The position numbers were made by a program, and so were the translations under genes. A model generated the notes under the pieces. That model had not been told where the DNA came from. It saw only the letters and a list, made by a program, of their open reading frames with translations, and searched no databases. Of a stretch of 47,421 bases of DNA, positions 1-7,801 are shown in pieces. The DNA comes from Chloroflexota bacterium (GTDB taxonomy: Bacteria; Chloroflexota; Anaerolineae; Aggregatilineales; Phototrophicaceae), in contig JAPPEU010000020.1 in assembly GCA_028875245.1 (NCBI GenBank), forward strand, positions 1 to 47,421. Direction: 5' to 3'. Position 1 is the stretch's first letter; the number at the start of each line of letters is the position of its first letter.

Positions 1-54
1 GTCCTTCTTTCCTTTGTGGTGAAAATGAATTTCAACCGAATTCGATACACTACC
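1..54. mobile_element. Family A miniature element, right end only (cut by window start)
   Basis: Bases 27-54 read, on the opposite strand, GGTAGTGTATCGAATTCGG followed by TTGAAATTC. This is the terminal inverted repeat of the two complete family A elements at 15004-15159 and 33489-33685. The interior (1-26) also matches the right interior of the 15004 copy almost base for base. The expected 8-bp duplication outside it would be CTCACAGG at 55-62; the left end lies outside the window. No coding capacity is visible. Confidence 0.7.
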
Positions 55-141
55 CTCACAGGCGCGCGACGTCTGGGTTTGGCGGGCGGTCAAATCGGCC
101 GCGACAGAGCGTCCCGCGGCGGAACTGCGGTAGCGGCGCTG

Positions 142-147
142 TATAAT
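142..147 (+). promoter_or_regulatory. -10 box TATAAT upstream of the NUDIX gene
   Basis: A perfect TATAAT ends six bases before an in-frame GTG at 154 and 33 bases before the ATG at 181. Transcription would therefore start at or next to the GTG, which would make a leaderless start possible. No clear -35 hexamer is seen at the usual distance. Confidence 0.5.
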
Positions 148-180
148 GGTCGCGTGAGGTCAACAAGACGAAGGCGGGCT

Positions 181-792
181 ATGAGCAATCAGGTGGATTG
201 GGCGAAGCGGATCGCGGCGCTGGCCAAGACGGGGGTGCACTACGCGCAGAATCATTACGACGAAGAACGTTATCAACAGCTCCAGGATATCGCCGCCGAC
301 ATGCTGGCCGGCGCGGCTGATGACAAGGCGGCGCGGGTGAAGATGATCCTGGATGCGGACGACGGCTACATCACGCCAAAGGTGGATGTGCGCGGCGCGG
401 TTTTTCGCGATGGCAAGATTCTGCTGGTGCGGGAAGCGGTCGATGGACGCTGGACCTTGCCGGGCGGCTGGGCCGATGTCGGCGATGCGCCATCGGAAGC
501 GGTGGAGCGCGAGATACGTGAAGAAAGCGGCTACGAGGCGAAGGCGGTCAAATTATTGGCGCTGGAGGATCGCAAACAGCGGCATCCGCCGTCGGTGAAC
601 GAAGTATACAAAGTCGCATTCCTGTGTGAACTGGTCGGCGGCGAAGCGCGGACGAGCGCCGAAACGACGGCCGTCGACTGGTTCAGCGAGGACGAACTGC
701 CGCCATTATCGGAAGGCCGCAGCACAGCGGGGCAGATCCGCCGCTGGTTCCAGCATTGGCGCCAGCCCGACCTGCCGACCGATTTCGATTGA
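181..792 (+). CDS. NUDIX hydrolase with N-terminal NUDIX-associated domain
   Basis: A 203-residue protein predicted to hydrolyse a nucleoside diphosphate linked to another moiety, such as ADP-ribose or a nucleotide sugar, in the cytoplasm. The first ~60 residues form a helical segment like the N-terminal domain found in a subset of NUDIX enzymes. The NUDIX box spans about residues 95-118 (GGWADVGD...REIREESGY) with the catalytic R110-E111 and E114-E115. The first conserved Glu of the box is Asp at 102, a mild variation at a non-catalytic position. The ATG at 181 is chosen because it begins the N-terminal domain cleanly. The GTG at 154, six bases after a TATAAT, is an alternative that would add nine mostly basic residues. 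The substrate cannot be told from sequence. Confidence 0.9.
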   Translation: MSNQVDWAKRIAALAKTGVHYAQNHYDEERYQQLQDIAADMLAGAADDKAARVKMILDADDGYITPKVDVRGAVFRDGKILLVREAVDGRWTLPGGWADVGDAPSEAVEREIREESGYEAKAVKLLALEDRKQRHPPSVNEVYKVAFLCELVGGEARTSAETTAVDWFSEDELPPLSEGRSTAGQIRRWFQHWRQPDLPTDFD

Positions 793-818
793 TGCGCTAA
801 AGCGGAAGCGCAGCCGCC

Positions 819-1658
819 TTACATGCCGGCTAGCGCCAGGATGCGCGCGGGACCGCCCGAGCCTTCTTCATACTTGGGAATGCCGCAAACGATAGTCGCT
901 TTGCTGTCCATGATCGCTTGCAAATTTGCCACATTCTCAATGCCCAGCAAGCCCGATCCGAGAAATGCGTAGTGCGCGTCGAAGGTTTGGGTAATGGCGT
1001 GGTCAAGGCTGAGGGTATCAACGCCAACGCCGTGGATTGAACGCTCGCTAACCAGCCAATTTGCCGCTTCGCCGCTGAAGCCGGGGAAATGCAGACCGGT
1101 GTCATCGCCAAAGAAGGCCGGCGTGCCGATGCGATGTTCCCAACCGGAATACATCAGCACGAAAGCGCCTTCGGGGATTTCGCCGTTTTCCATCTCCCAG
1201 GCTTGCAGATCATCAACCGTCACCAAGGTGTCGGCATCTTCTTGGGCGCGGGCGGATATATCTATGACGACGGCTGGTCCCACCAATCCATCAGTGGGGA
1301 AAGCGTCCACGCGGGCGCCGTCGGCGATGAAGTGCGCCGGGAAATCTATGTGCGTGCCTTGGTGTTCTTCAAAGGTCCAGCGCTGCGAATAGATGAAGTT
1401 TTCTTCTATGGTGAAAACGGTCTCCCGCGTGCCAGGCGTTACGACGCCGGGCCAGACGGGGTTATCCGGGCTGAGCGTATGGCTAAGGTCGACGACTTCG
1501 CCAATGCCGGGCATATCAGCGCGCGCTACCTGAGGCGCCAAAGCGGCGCCGGCGGTGAGGACGCTGCCGAGCTTGAGGAAGCTGCGGCGGCTGACGTCGG
1601 GCAAGCCCTCTTCCTTGACACGTTCGCGCACCGTTCGAGCTACATGGGCATTACACAT
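819..1658 (-). CDS. Cyclase family protein (kynurenine formamidase-like) with Tat signal
   Basis: A 279-residue metal-dependent hydrolase of the cyclase/formamidase superfamily. The family signature HxGTHxDxPxH appears as HQGTHIDFPAHF at about residues 99-110, with H99, H103, D105 and H109 as expected metal or catalytic ligands. The N-terminus carries a twin-arginine signal, SRRSFLKLG at residues 23-31, followed by a hydrophobic Ala-rich stretch and an AxA site near residue 47, so the folded enzyme is probably exported. Most characterised members are cytoplasmic (KynB, arylformamidase), so an exported form suggests a different substrate. A GGAGGG lies six bases upstream of the ATG. It is convergent with the NUDIX gene. 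The substrate is unknown. Confidence 0.88.
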   Translation of the reverse strand: MCNAHVARTVRERVKEEGLPDVSRRSFLKLGSVLTAGAALAPQVARADMPGIGEVVDLSHTLSPDNPVWPGVVTPGTRETVFTIEENFIYSQRWTFEEHQGTHIDFPAHFIADGARVDAFPTDGLVGPAVVIDISARAQEDADTLVTVDDLQAWEMENGEIPEGAFVLMYSGWEHRIGTPAFFGDDTGLHFPGFSGEAANWLVSERSIHGVGVDTLSLDHAITQTFDAHYAFLGSGLLGIENVANLQAIMDSKATIVCGIPKYEEGSGGPARILALAGM

Positions 1659-1749
1659 GAGTACCCTCCAGAATTCCTATTGAGCTTTTTGCACAATGAC
1701 CGTATCTGCATTTTAGCAGAAAATTACAAGGCGCTGTAGAGGTTTATCC

Positions 1750-2004
1750 CAGGGCAATCGCTTCAAAATGATGAAACTCAATGATACAAACTCAAACTAA
1801 AAATTAACTACAGAGAACGCAGAGATCGCAGAGAAAAACAAAATATATGCTCATGTTTTAGTTCAACTTTATTTGTTGAGCGGCAAATGAAGTTTCTCTG
1901 GCAACTTTGCCATATTCAAAACGGTGAATCTGTAGGAATTGTCGTCAGAAACTACCTTAACTCTGCGTCCTCTGTGTGAAAAATAATTTGGTGCGATTGC
2001 CCTG
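1750..2004. mobile_element. Family B miniature inverted-repeat element with target duplication
   Basis: The ends are inverted: the left reads CAGGGCAATCGCTTCAAA from 1750 and the right, reversed, reads CAGGGCAATCGCACCAAA from 2004 (12 perfect, then 4 of 6). The element is flanked by AGGTTTATCC at 1740-1749 and 2005-2014; read one base differently, the direct repeat is 12 bp, GAGGTTTATCCC. This is the signature of transposition. The ~255-bp interior has no credible gene. It includes CAGAGAACGCAGAG-type runs and a matching inverted run near 1961-1980. The ends and duplication length might fit an ISAs1- or IS4-like transposase, but that is a guess. The element and its flanks fill most of the gene-free stretch 1659-2033. 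Confidence 0.8.
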
Positions 2005-2033
2005 AGGTTTATCCCGCCCGCGCAGACTTCTCT

Positions 2034-2062
2034 TTGACAATGACCGTCCGTCAAAATATAAT
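2034..2062 (+). promoter_or_regulatory. Consensus sigma-70-type promoter for the metal ATPase
   Basis: TTGACA at 2034-2039 and TATAAT at 2057-2062 are separated by exactly 17 bases, a perfect match to the housekeeping consensus. Transcription would begin near 2069, giving a leader of about 54 bases to the GTG at 2123. Such a strong promoter on an efflux gene suggests control by a repressor. Confidence 0.8.
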
Positions 2063-2085
2063 GATTTCGATAAATGTAAGTCAGT

Positions 2086-2112
2086 TGTCAATGATACGAA
2101 GCATCATTAACA
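2086..2112. promoter_or_regulatory. Candidate operator, 12-3-12 inverted repeat
   Basis: TGTCAATGATAC (2086-2097) and, after three bases, GCATCATTAACA (2101-2112) are inverted with 10 of 12 positions matching. It lies between the predicted transcription start and the start codon of the metal ATPase, where a repressor could block elongation or a hairpin could act in the leader. The size and AT content recall ArsR/SmtB-type metal-sensor operators. No regulator gene is in the neighbourhood. Confidence 0.5.
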
Positions 2113-2122
2113 AGGCTTTCTG

Positions 2123-4282
2123 GTGGAATCGCGTCAATACAAAATCGGAAATATGGATTGCGCCGGCTGCGCGCGCGAGGTTGAGAGAGCGCTGTGCAAG
2201 CTCGACGGCGTGCAGTTCGCCCGCGTCGATTATCTCAGCAATACGCTGCAATTGATCGGCGATGTGGAATTTGATCGCTTGCGGGCGCAGGTTGAGGCGG
2301 TCGGCAAAACGATCAGCGATGAGCCAGAGGCGGCGGGGCAGCCGCTGAAGCGGACTGGCATACTCGGTTTCCGGGATTATCTGCTGGCGCGGCCGGCGAG
2401 CCGCCTGGCTGTCGTCAGCGGGGTTTTGCTGCTGGCCGCCATCGCTGTCGATGTTCTGCGCCTGCTTCCGGTTGATGCGGGCAATCTGCTCTACGCGCTG
2501 GCGATGCTGGTGGCTATCAAGCCCATTGCGCTGAGCGGCATGCGAGCGCTGCGCGTCAACCGCGAGTTCAATATCAATTTGCTGATGACGGTCGCGGCCC
2601 TTGGCGCGCTCTTCCTGGGCGAGTACCTGGAGGCGGCCACGGTGATTTTCCTGTTCGCGATCGGCGAGGCGCTGGAAGGCTTCACGGCCGATCGGGCGCG
2701 GGACAGCCTGCGCTCACTCATCGCGCTGAAACCGCCGATTGCTCATCGCGTCAATGGCGACGGGACGGAGGTCGTCCCGGTCGAGGCGCTGCGGCTGGCG
2801 GATCAGATTCGTGTGCTGCCCGGCGAACGGATCCCGATAGATGGCGAGGTGACCGCCGGGCACAGCACGGTTGACCAGGCGCATATCACCGGTGAGAGCC
2901 TGCCCGCACCCAAGGCGCCGGGGCAAGAGGTCTTCGCCGGGTCGATAAATGGCGCGGCGGCGCTTGAGCTGCGCGTCACGCGTTTGCCACAAGACAGCAC
3001 GCTCAGCCGCATCATCGATATGCTGCAGGATGCGGGGGCGCGGCGGGCGCCGAGCCAGCGGCTGATCGATAGATTCGCTCATTTTTATACGCCGACCATG
3101 GCTTTGGCCGCGCTGGCCATCGCCTTCATTCCGCCCTTATTCTTCGGCGGCAGCTTCTGGAACAGCGCCGAGGGGAGCGGTTGGCTTTATCGGGCGCTGT
3201 CCATGCTGGTGATCGCCTGCCCCTGCGCGCTGGTGATCAGCACGCCGGTGACGGTCATCAGCGCCATTACCGCTTCGGCGCGGCGCGGCGTATTGATCAA
3301 AGGCGGCGCCGCTTTGGAAACGCTGGCCGGCAGCCGCGTCATCGCCTTCGACAAAACGGGCACACTGACGCGCGGCGCGCTGCAAGTTGAGGCGACCCAT
3401 ACTGATTACTGCGAAGACAGCCCCGACTGCGAGCCCTGCAAGGAATTGATATCGCTGGCGGCGTCGGTGGAAGCGCAGAGCGCGCATCCCTTCGCCAGCG
3501 CGATCACCCGGTTGGCGGCCGATGCGGGCCTCAATTATGCGCGGGCGACCGGCGTGGAAACGCTGGCCGGACATGGTGTGCGCGGCAATGTCGACGGCAA
3601 GGCGGTAACGATAGGCAGCCACAGCTATTTCGACGGTGAATTCGAGCATACCGAGAATCTCTGCGGTCTGGCGGCGTCGATCGAGGAGAGGGGCAAGAGC
3701 GCGGTCATGGTGCACGATGGCGAGCTCGTGCGCGGCGTGATCGCCCTGGCCGACACCGCCCGCGAAGAAAGCGCGGCGGTGCTGTCTGAGCTGGGCGGCA
3801 TGGGCATCGAGTCCATCATGCTGAGCGGTGACAACCGCCGTGTGGCGGAAGCAATCGCCGAGCAGGTCGGCGTCGATCGCTATTATGGCGAGCTGCTGCC
3901 GGCGGACAAGGTGGACGCGGTCGAGAATCTGGCGGCGGAGCACGGCGGCGTGGCGATGGTTGGCGATGGCATCAACGATAGCCCCGCCCTGGCGCGGGCG
4001 TCGGTGGGCATTGCCATGGGCGGCGCCGGCAGCGCGCAGGCGATGGAAACGGCCGATATCGTATTGCTGGCCGACGGGCTTCGTCAGCTGCCGCGCACGA
4101 TCCGGCGGGCGCGTTTCGCTCGGCGGCTGATCCGCGAGAATATCGCGCTGTCCTTCGGTCTGAAGGCGGTTTTCCTGCTGCTGGCTGTGACCGGCAACGT
4201 GACGATGCTGGCGGCTGTCTTCGCCGATATGGGCATGTCGCTGGCGGTGACGCTGAACGGAATGCGGGCGCTGCGGGATTAG
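2123..4282 (+). CDS. P1B-type ATPase, Zn2+/Cd2+/Pb2+ exporter (ZntA/CadA-like)
   Basis: A 719-residue inner-membrane pump that exports a divalent soft metal at the cost of ATP. The N-terminal metal-binding domain has MDCAGC with C13 and C16. The core shows TGES (256-259), the CPC metal site (C366-C368), the phosphorylated D410 in DKTGTLT, H455-P456, and GDGINDS (614-620). K681 and D702 in the last membrane segments match the Lys and Asp that mark the Zn/Cd/Pb subgroup rather than copper pumps. An extra cysteine cluster (C430, C436, C439) sits just after the phosphorylation site in the nucleotide-binding region. The start is GTG, because a TAA lies in frame at 2108. It follows a consensus promoter and a candidate operator, and its stop is one base from the convergent Fic stop. 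Confidence 0.95.
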   Translation: MESRQYKIGNMDCAGCAREVERALCKLDGVQFARVDYLSNTLQLIGDVEFDRLRAQVEAVGKTISDEPEAAGQPLKRTGILGFRDYLLARPASRLAVVSGVLLLAAIAVDVLRLLPVDAGNLLYALAMLVAIKPIALSGMRALRVNREFNINLLMTVAALGALFLGEYLEAATVIFLFAIGEALEGFTADRARDSLRSLIALKPPIAHRVNGDGTEVVPVEALRLADQIRVLPGERIPIDGEVTAGHSTVDQAHITGESLPAPKAPGQEVFAGSINGAAALELRVTRLPQDSTLSRIIDMLQDAGARRAPSQRLIDRFAHFYTPTMALAALAIAFIPPLFFGGSFWNSAEGSGWLYRALSMLVIACPCALVISTPVTVISAITASARRGVLIKGGAALETLAGSRVIAFDKTGTLTRGALQVEATHTDYCEDSPDCEPCKELISLAASVEAQSAHPFASAITRLAADAGLNYARATGVETLAGHGVRGNVDGKAVTIGSHSYFDGEFEHTENLCGLAASIEERGKSAVMVHDGELVRGVIALADTAREESAAVLSELGGMGIESIMLSGDNRRVAEAIAEQVGVDRYYGELLPADKVDAVENLAAEHGGVAMVGDGINDSPALARASVGIAMGGAGSAQAMETADIVLLADGLRQLPRTIRRARFARRLIRENIALSFGLKAVFLLLAVTGNVTMLAAVFADMGMSLAVTLNGMRALRD

Positions 4283-4283
4283 G

Positions 4284-5663
4284 TTAGGTGGCAAAGTCGC
4301 GTTCAATGACTTGTTCAAAGAATTGACGAGCTAAAGACTCTGCTTTCGTTTCTCTTACACCGCTAATTGTGAGAGCAACGAAGCTTTGCGAATCTATATC
4401 GAATCCTACTTGGTAGATATCAGGGGTATTCGGCTGCGTGGTGTGCATAAGCAAAACGTATTCGTATTCATACCCGATAGCCTTCGCAATGAGCAGGACA
4501 ACTCGCGCCTTTGCTCGTAGAGAGTTATCTGCATAGCCGTAAAAGAATAGATATCGCACCCGACGATCGCCACGCTGGAAAACTATACCAAAATCCCAAG
4601 TTCTTTTTGCTGAGCCTCCGTCGCGCAAGCTCAGATACTTTTCAAAGTCGAGCGTCCCATAATCTCGATAGTTTAGCGAAACGCTACCTACAGAAAGTTG
4701 CTCATTCCAAGCGTCAACGGTCTGCTTGAAATAGCCCTTAAACAGTGCCATCGCCCGCTTCCAAACTTCGTACTCATTGCGTGCTCGATTGAGTTCCGGT
4801 TGCTGAAATCGCTCTGTTAGCGAAGCCAGCCATTCCTGCTGCTGCTGTTGTTCCCTTGCAGCTTTTTCCCATTCTTCTAAACTCTCCTCAACGTTTTCGT
4901 AGATGAGTTCAGCAAGGGGAGTCAAGTCTCCTCCTTGGGACTCCTCCAGTGCCTGATAGTAGCGAAGCCTATCGTCGCGCGTAATGATGCAGATGGGATA
5001 TCCACGGCGCATTAAGATCAGATTCATTAGAATCCGCGCAGTGCGCCCGTTGCCGTCAATGAATGGATGAATCTGCGCCAGCCATGCATGGGCGACAGTA
5101 GCGGAAATTATCGGTGATTGTCTGTCACTTTCATCTGGGACGGTAACATTGGCTATGTAGTTTCCCAAGTCTTTCATATCTTGAGGAATCTTGTGCGCTT
5201 GGGTCGTGGAAGCTTCAGACCCAGAGATTTTCACTTCAGTTTCGCGATATCTGCCAGCGAAACCATCATCAATCCCCTTCAGAATCAGCGCATGAATTTG
5301 ACGCAAGTCACTTAAAGTGATTGGTTTTTCTGTTGAAACGGCGATGTCTTCCATGTAGTCTAGGGCATGAGAAAGATTCTTAGTCTCAACTGTATCGCGA
5401 AGACTTTTTCCAGTAATGGTTATTCCCTCTTCAATCACTCGCCTAGTTTCACCAAGAGAGAGCGAGTTTCCTTCAATTGCGTTGGAATGATATATGCCCT
5501 TGATTTTGAAATACTGCGAGATGCGCCTTAAGGCATCCGCGCCGAGTTTTCCCACTCTTCGCATGTCTCTAACTCGGCCATCCAAATCTGACAAACGAGT
5601 ATCAAGCTTTCCAAAATAAGCGAATTGCTCAGCAAATTGGACTTCTATCATCATCTCGGACAT
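4284..5663 (-). CDS. Fic family protein (adenylyltransferase/AMPylase-like)
   Basis: A 459-residue Fic protein expected to transfer AMP or a related nucleotide onto a target protein's hydroxyl group. The catalytic motif is HPFIDGNGRTAR at about residues 199-210, with H199 and the anion-binding GNGR intact. An inhibitory-helix-like motif, SNAIEGNS near residues 60-67, lies before the Fic core, as in self-inhibited class II enzymes. The last ~170 residues form a separate C-terminal region that may act in target recognition. The start is taken at 5663, preceded by GGAG six bases away, rather than the frame's first ATG at 5687. The gene is visibly richer in A+T than its neighbours, which suggests horizontal acquisition. 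No partner antitoxin gene is adjacent. Confidence 0.92.
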   Translation of the reverse strand: MSEMMIEVQFAEQFAYFGKLDTRLSDLDGRVRDMRRVGKLGADALRRISQYFKIKGIYHSNAIEGNSLSLGETRRVIEEGITITGKSLRDTVETKNLSHALDYMEDIAVSTEKPITLSDLRQIHALILKGIDDGFAGRYRETEVKISGSEASTTQAHKIPQDMKDLGNYIANVTVPDESDRQSPIISATVAHAWLAQIHPFIDGNGRTARILMNLILMRRGYPICIITRDDRLRYYQALEESQGGDLTPLAELIYENVEESLEEWEKAAREQQQQQEWLASLTERFQQPELNRARNEYEVWKRAMALFKGYFKQTVDAWNEQLSVGSVSLNYRDYGTLDFEKYLSLRDGGSAKRTWDFGIVFQRGDRRVRYLFFYGYADNSLRAKARVVLLIAKAIGYEYEYVLLMHTTQPNTPDIYQVGFDIDSQSFVALTISGVRETKAESLARQFFEQVIERDFAT

Positions 5664-5726
5664 CTTTTTCTCCACACTGCTTTGCAAATTGCTATACGAT
5701 GGTCATTGTCAAAATGTTGCACTTAT

Positions 5727-6359
5727 CTACTTCCTACCCCACGGACGCGCATTCCAGCTGTAGCTGTCGCGGAAGCCGTGTTTTTCCAGCAGCTCATCGT
5801 ATAGCCGGGAGAAGCGGCGCCGCGTCCCTTTATCCAGCGCCACCCGCATTTCCCAGGCGTCCTCATTGTCGCTGCGGTAGTAGTTTCGCCTGCGCCCAAA
5901 ACGGCTGAAACCATACTTCTCATAAAGGCTTTGCGCCACCGCATTGCTGACGCGCACTTCGAGCACGATGAAATCAGCGTTCAGGCGCAGCGCCTTGCCG
6001 AACATGCCGGCGAGCAGGATCTCGCCGAAGCCGTTGCCGCGGCAGCGCGGATGGGTGGCGATGGTGCTGATATGCGCTTCACCTTCGATCTTCCACAGGC
6101 CGCCGTAACCGATGATGGCGCCCCGTCCATTTTGCGCGGACGAGCCGCCACGAAGCAGGCCGCTGAGATGGGACAGCCAGCCATTGCGCGGCGGCGGCTC
6201 ATGCGATCCGTCATCGAGCACGACCATGTGGCTGACGCGGGACTCATTGATTTCGAAGATGTAAGAATCTCGCGACCAGGGCGGTTGGAAACTTGACCGG
6301 TCAATGGCCGCGACTTGCTGGATATCCGCCAAGCGCATGTAGCGCAAAGTGAGTGACAT
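5727..6359 (-). CDS. rimI: GNAT acetyltransferase, ribosomal protein S18-alanine N-acetyltransferase type
   Basis: A 210-residue GNAT enzyme expected to acetylate the N-terminal alanine of ribosomal protein S18. The acetyl-CoA loop is RCRGNGFG (105-112). It is followed by LEVRVSN with E134 and by LYEKYGF with Y146, the residues typical of RimI, and then the NYY...EDAWEM strand. Two features are unusual: a Pro/Gly-rich insertion at about residues 49-80 between the first two core strands, and a basic ~30-residue tail after residue 178. The ATG at 6359 is used because it gives the normal RimI N-terminus; upstream codons in the frame encode Arg-rich non-homologous sequence. No good ribosome site is visible. 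The usual RimI partners (tsaB, tsaD) are not in the window. Confidence 0.85.
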   Translation of the reverse strand: MSLTLRYMRLADIQQVAAIDRSSFQPPWSRDSYIFEINESRVSHMVVLDDGSHEPPPRNGWLSHLSGLLRGGSSAQNGRGAIIGYGGLWKIEGEAHISTIATHPRCRGNGFGEILLAGMFGKALRLNADFIVLEVRVSNAVAQSLYEKYGFSRFGRRRNYYRSDNEDAWEMRVALDKGTRRRFSRLYDELLEKHGFRDSYSWNARPWGRK

Positions 6360-6516
6360 AACACAATTATGGCAACGCGACGCTTTCGGGCGGAGTTTAG
6401 CCCGCAATGGGCGGAACAACAAAACTTGCTTTTGCCATTTTGACGCGCTGAGGCATGGGGAAGGGCTGAATGCCTGCCGTCTGCCTCGGACATGCGCAGC
6501 GACAGGCGCGCGCGGC

Positions 6517-6831
6517 TTAGAGAGTCATTTCGAAAATCTGCACGACGTCAAGCGCGGCCACGTCGACATAAGGGCAGCGCTTGGCGATCTCGATGGCGGC
6601 GTCCATGTCTGCGGCTTCGACGATCGTGAGCCCAGTCAGGCGATCGGCCCGTTCTTCGCTGGACACGCCGTCGGCGTCAACGCGGGTGGGCGGTCCCATG
6701 GGGATGCCTCTGTTGACGATGGCGTCTCCGAGACCGTTGAGCCAAGCCATGTATTCCTGGAAATGGGCTTGCCCTTCTTCCGGGCTGCTGAATTGTGGTT
6801 CTCCTACGTAGATCAATCCAAATTGTGGCAC
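6517..6831 (-). CDS. YciI-like (YCII-related) small protein
   Basis: A 104-residue dimeric alpha-beta barrel type protein resembling the YCII-related family. The N-terminal strand (QFGLIYVGEP), the central helix with YMAWLNGLG, and the C-terminal strand ending in VVQIFEMTL fit the fold, and the Gly-Pro-containing segment after residue 44 corresponds to the family's active-site loop region. Family members have no well-defined common reaction. The start is GTG (6829-6831), with AGGAG eight to nine bases upstream. It is a single-gene unit on the minus strand. Confidence 0.75.
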   Translation of the reverse strand: MPQFGLIYVGEPQFSSPEEGQAHFQEYMAWLNGLGDAIVNRGIPMGPPTRVDADGVSSEERADRLTGLTIVEAADMDAAIEIAKRCPYVDVAALDVVQIFEMTL

Positions 6832-7062
6832 GATGGCTTCTCCTCGTTAGTTTTGTTTTCACTGTCTTGAATGCGTCGCCAAGCATATATGCGCTGCGTA
6901 TCTGGTCAATACCAAAGTCGGCAGGCGTCGAAGACGCGACACTTGCCCGGATGCGGCCGGCTGTGATAATTTTAGGGTTCGGCGGGGGATCATTGCTAAA
7001 GATTCTGAAATGTGTCGAGCTTAGAACAGACCGCCCGCCTCTGTATTTGCAAGGTCATTTGC

Positions 7063-7773
7063 ATGCTCTGCATCGACGATCTGAAGACGCTGCGCGAGGC
7101 TTATCGCGAGACAGACGACGGGCGGCTCATTGACGCTATGCGCCGCATCGGCAATCCCTCTGAGGAGGCGATTGTGGCCTCTGCCCTTGAGCAGATGCGT
7201 CATTCTGATCGAAACAGACGTGTGCTGGCGCTGCGTGTCTTGGCGCGTCAGCGGGGCGAGCCAGCCATGCGCGGCGTCCTGGCGGGCCTGCATGATGACA
7301 AGCGGCGTGTCTGCGCGGTCGCGATCCAAGCCTGCCCCAATTTCCTGGATCATGAAGCGATTGTTGCGCGGCTGGAAGCGATGGCGCGGGATGCGGGGCG
7401 CAAGCGAAAGCTGCGTCGCCGCGCCCTCAGCATGCTCGCGGGCGACGAGGGGCGCTGGGGTGGCGATTTGGCGCCGGCGGTCTCGGGCGCGTTATGGCGG
7501 CTGATCGCGGAGCCGGATTATCGCTTCGGCATTGTTTTCGGTCTGGTTCGCTTGGAGCTGGGCGCGCGCGTCAAACTGCTGCTGGAAGCGTTCGCTCGGT
7601 CAGAGGACAGTGTTGAACGCGCTTTGGCGGCAAGGCGCTTGGCGGGCGAGCGCGTCATCCATATCGGCGATTATGAGGGGGATGCAACGCTGCAGCGCTG
7701 GATCATGGGCAACTGCGATGTGGCGCGCGGGCGGATGTATTATTGGCTGCCCCGGCGACTGCGCATTCAGTGA
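7063..7773 (+). CDS. HEAT-repeat-like helical protein, function unknown
   Basis: A 236-residue Arg/Leu/Ala-rich protein predicted to be almost entirely helical. Repeating pairs such as RRVLALRVLARQRGEPAM and its successor RRVCAVAIQACPNFLDHEAI resemble HEAT or Armadillo-type repeats at about residues 35-130. No catalytic motif, signal peptide or membrane segment is seen, so a scaffold or binding role is likely. The ATG at 7063 is chosen because AAGG lies about nine bases upstream; a GTG at 7012 would add 17 residues with two cysteines but has a poor ribosome site. It stands alone on the plus strand, convergent with the SMP-30 gene. Confidence 0.65.
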   Translation: MLCIDDLKTLREAYRETDDGRLIDAMRRIGNPSEEAIVASALEQMRHSDRNRRVLALRVLARQRGEPAMRGVLAGLHDDKRRVCAVAIQACPNFLDHEAIVARLEAMARDAGRKRKLRRRALSMLAGDEGRWGGDLAPAVSGALWRLIAEPDYRFGIVFGLVRLELGARVKLLLEAFARSEDSVERALAARRLAGERVIHIGDYEGDATLQRWIMGNCDVARGRMYYWLPRRLRIQ

Positions 7774-7801
7774 AATGAGCGCCCGCCTTCGGCTCTGCGG
7801 C

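Noticed and set aside
3137..4318. A 393-codon open frame on the minus strand
   Set aside because: Antisense to the metal ATPase; Arg/His/Gln-rich low-information sequence.
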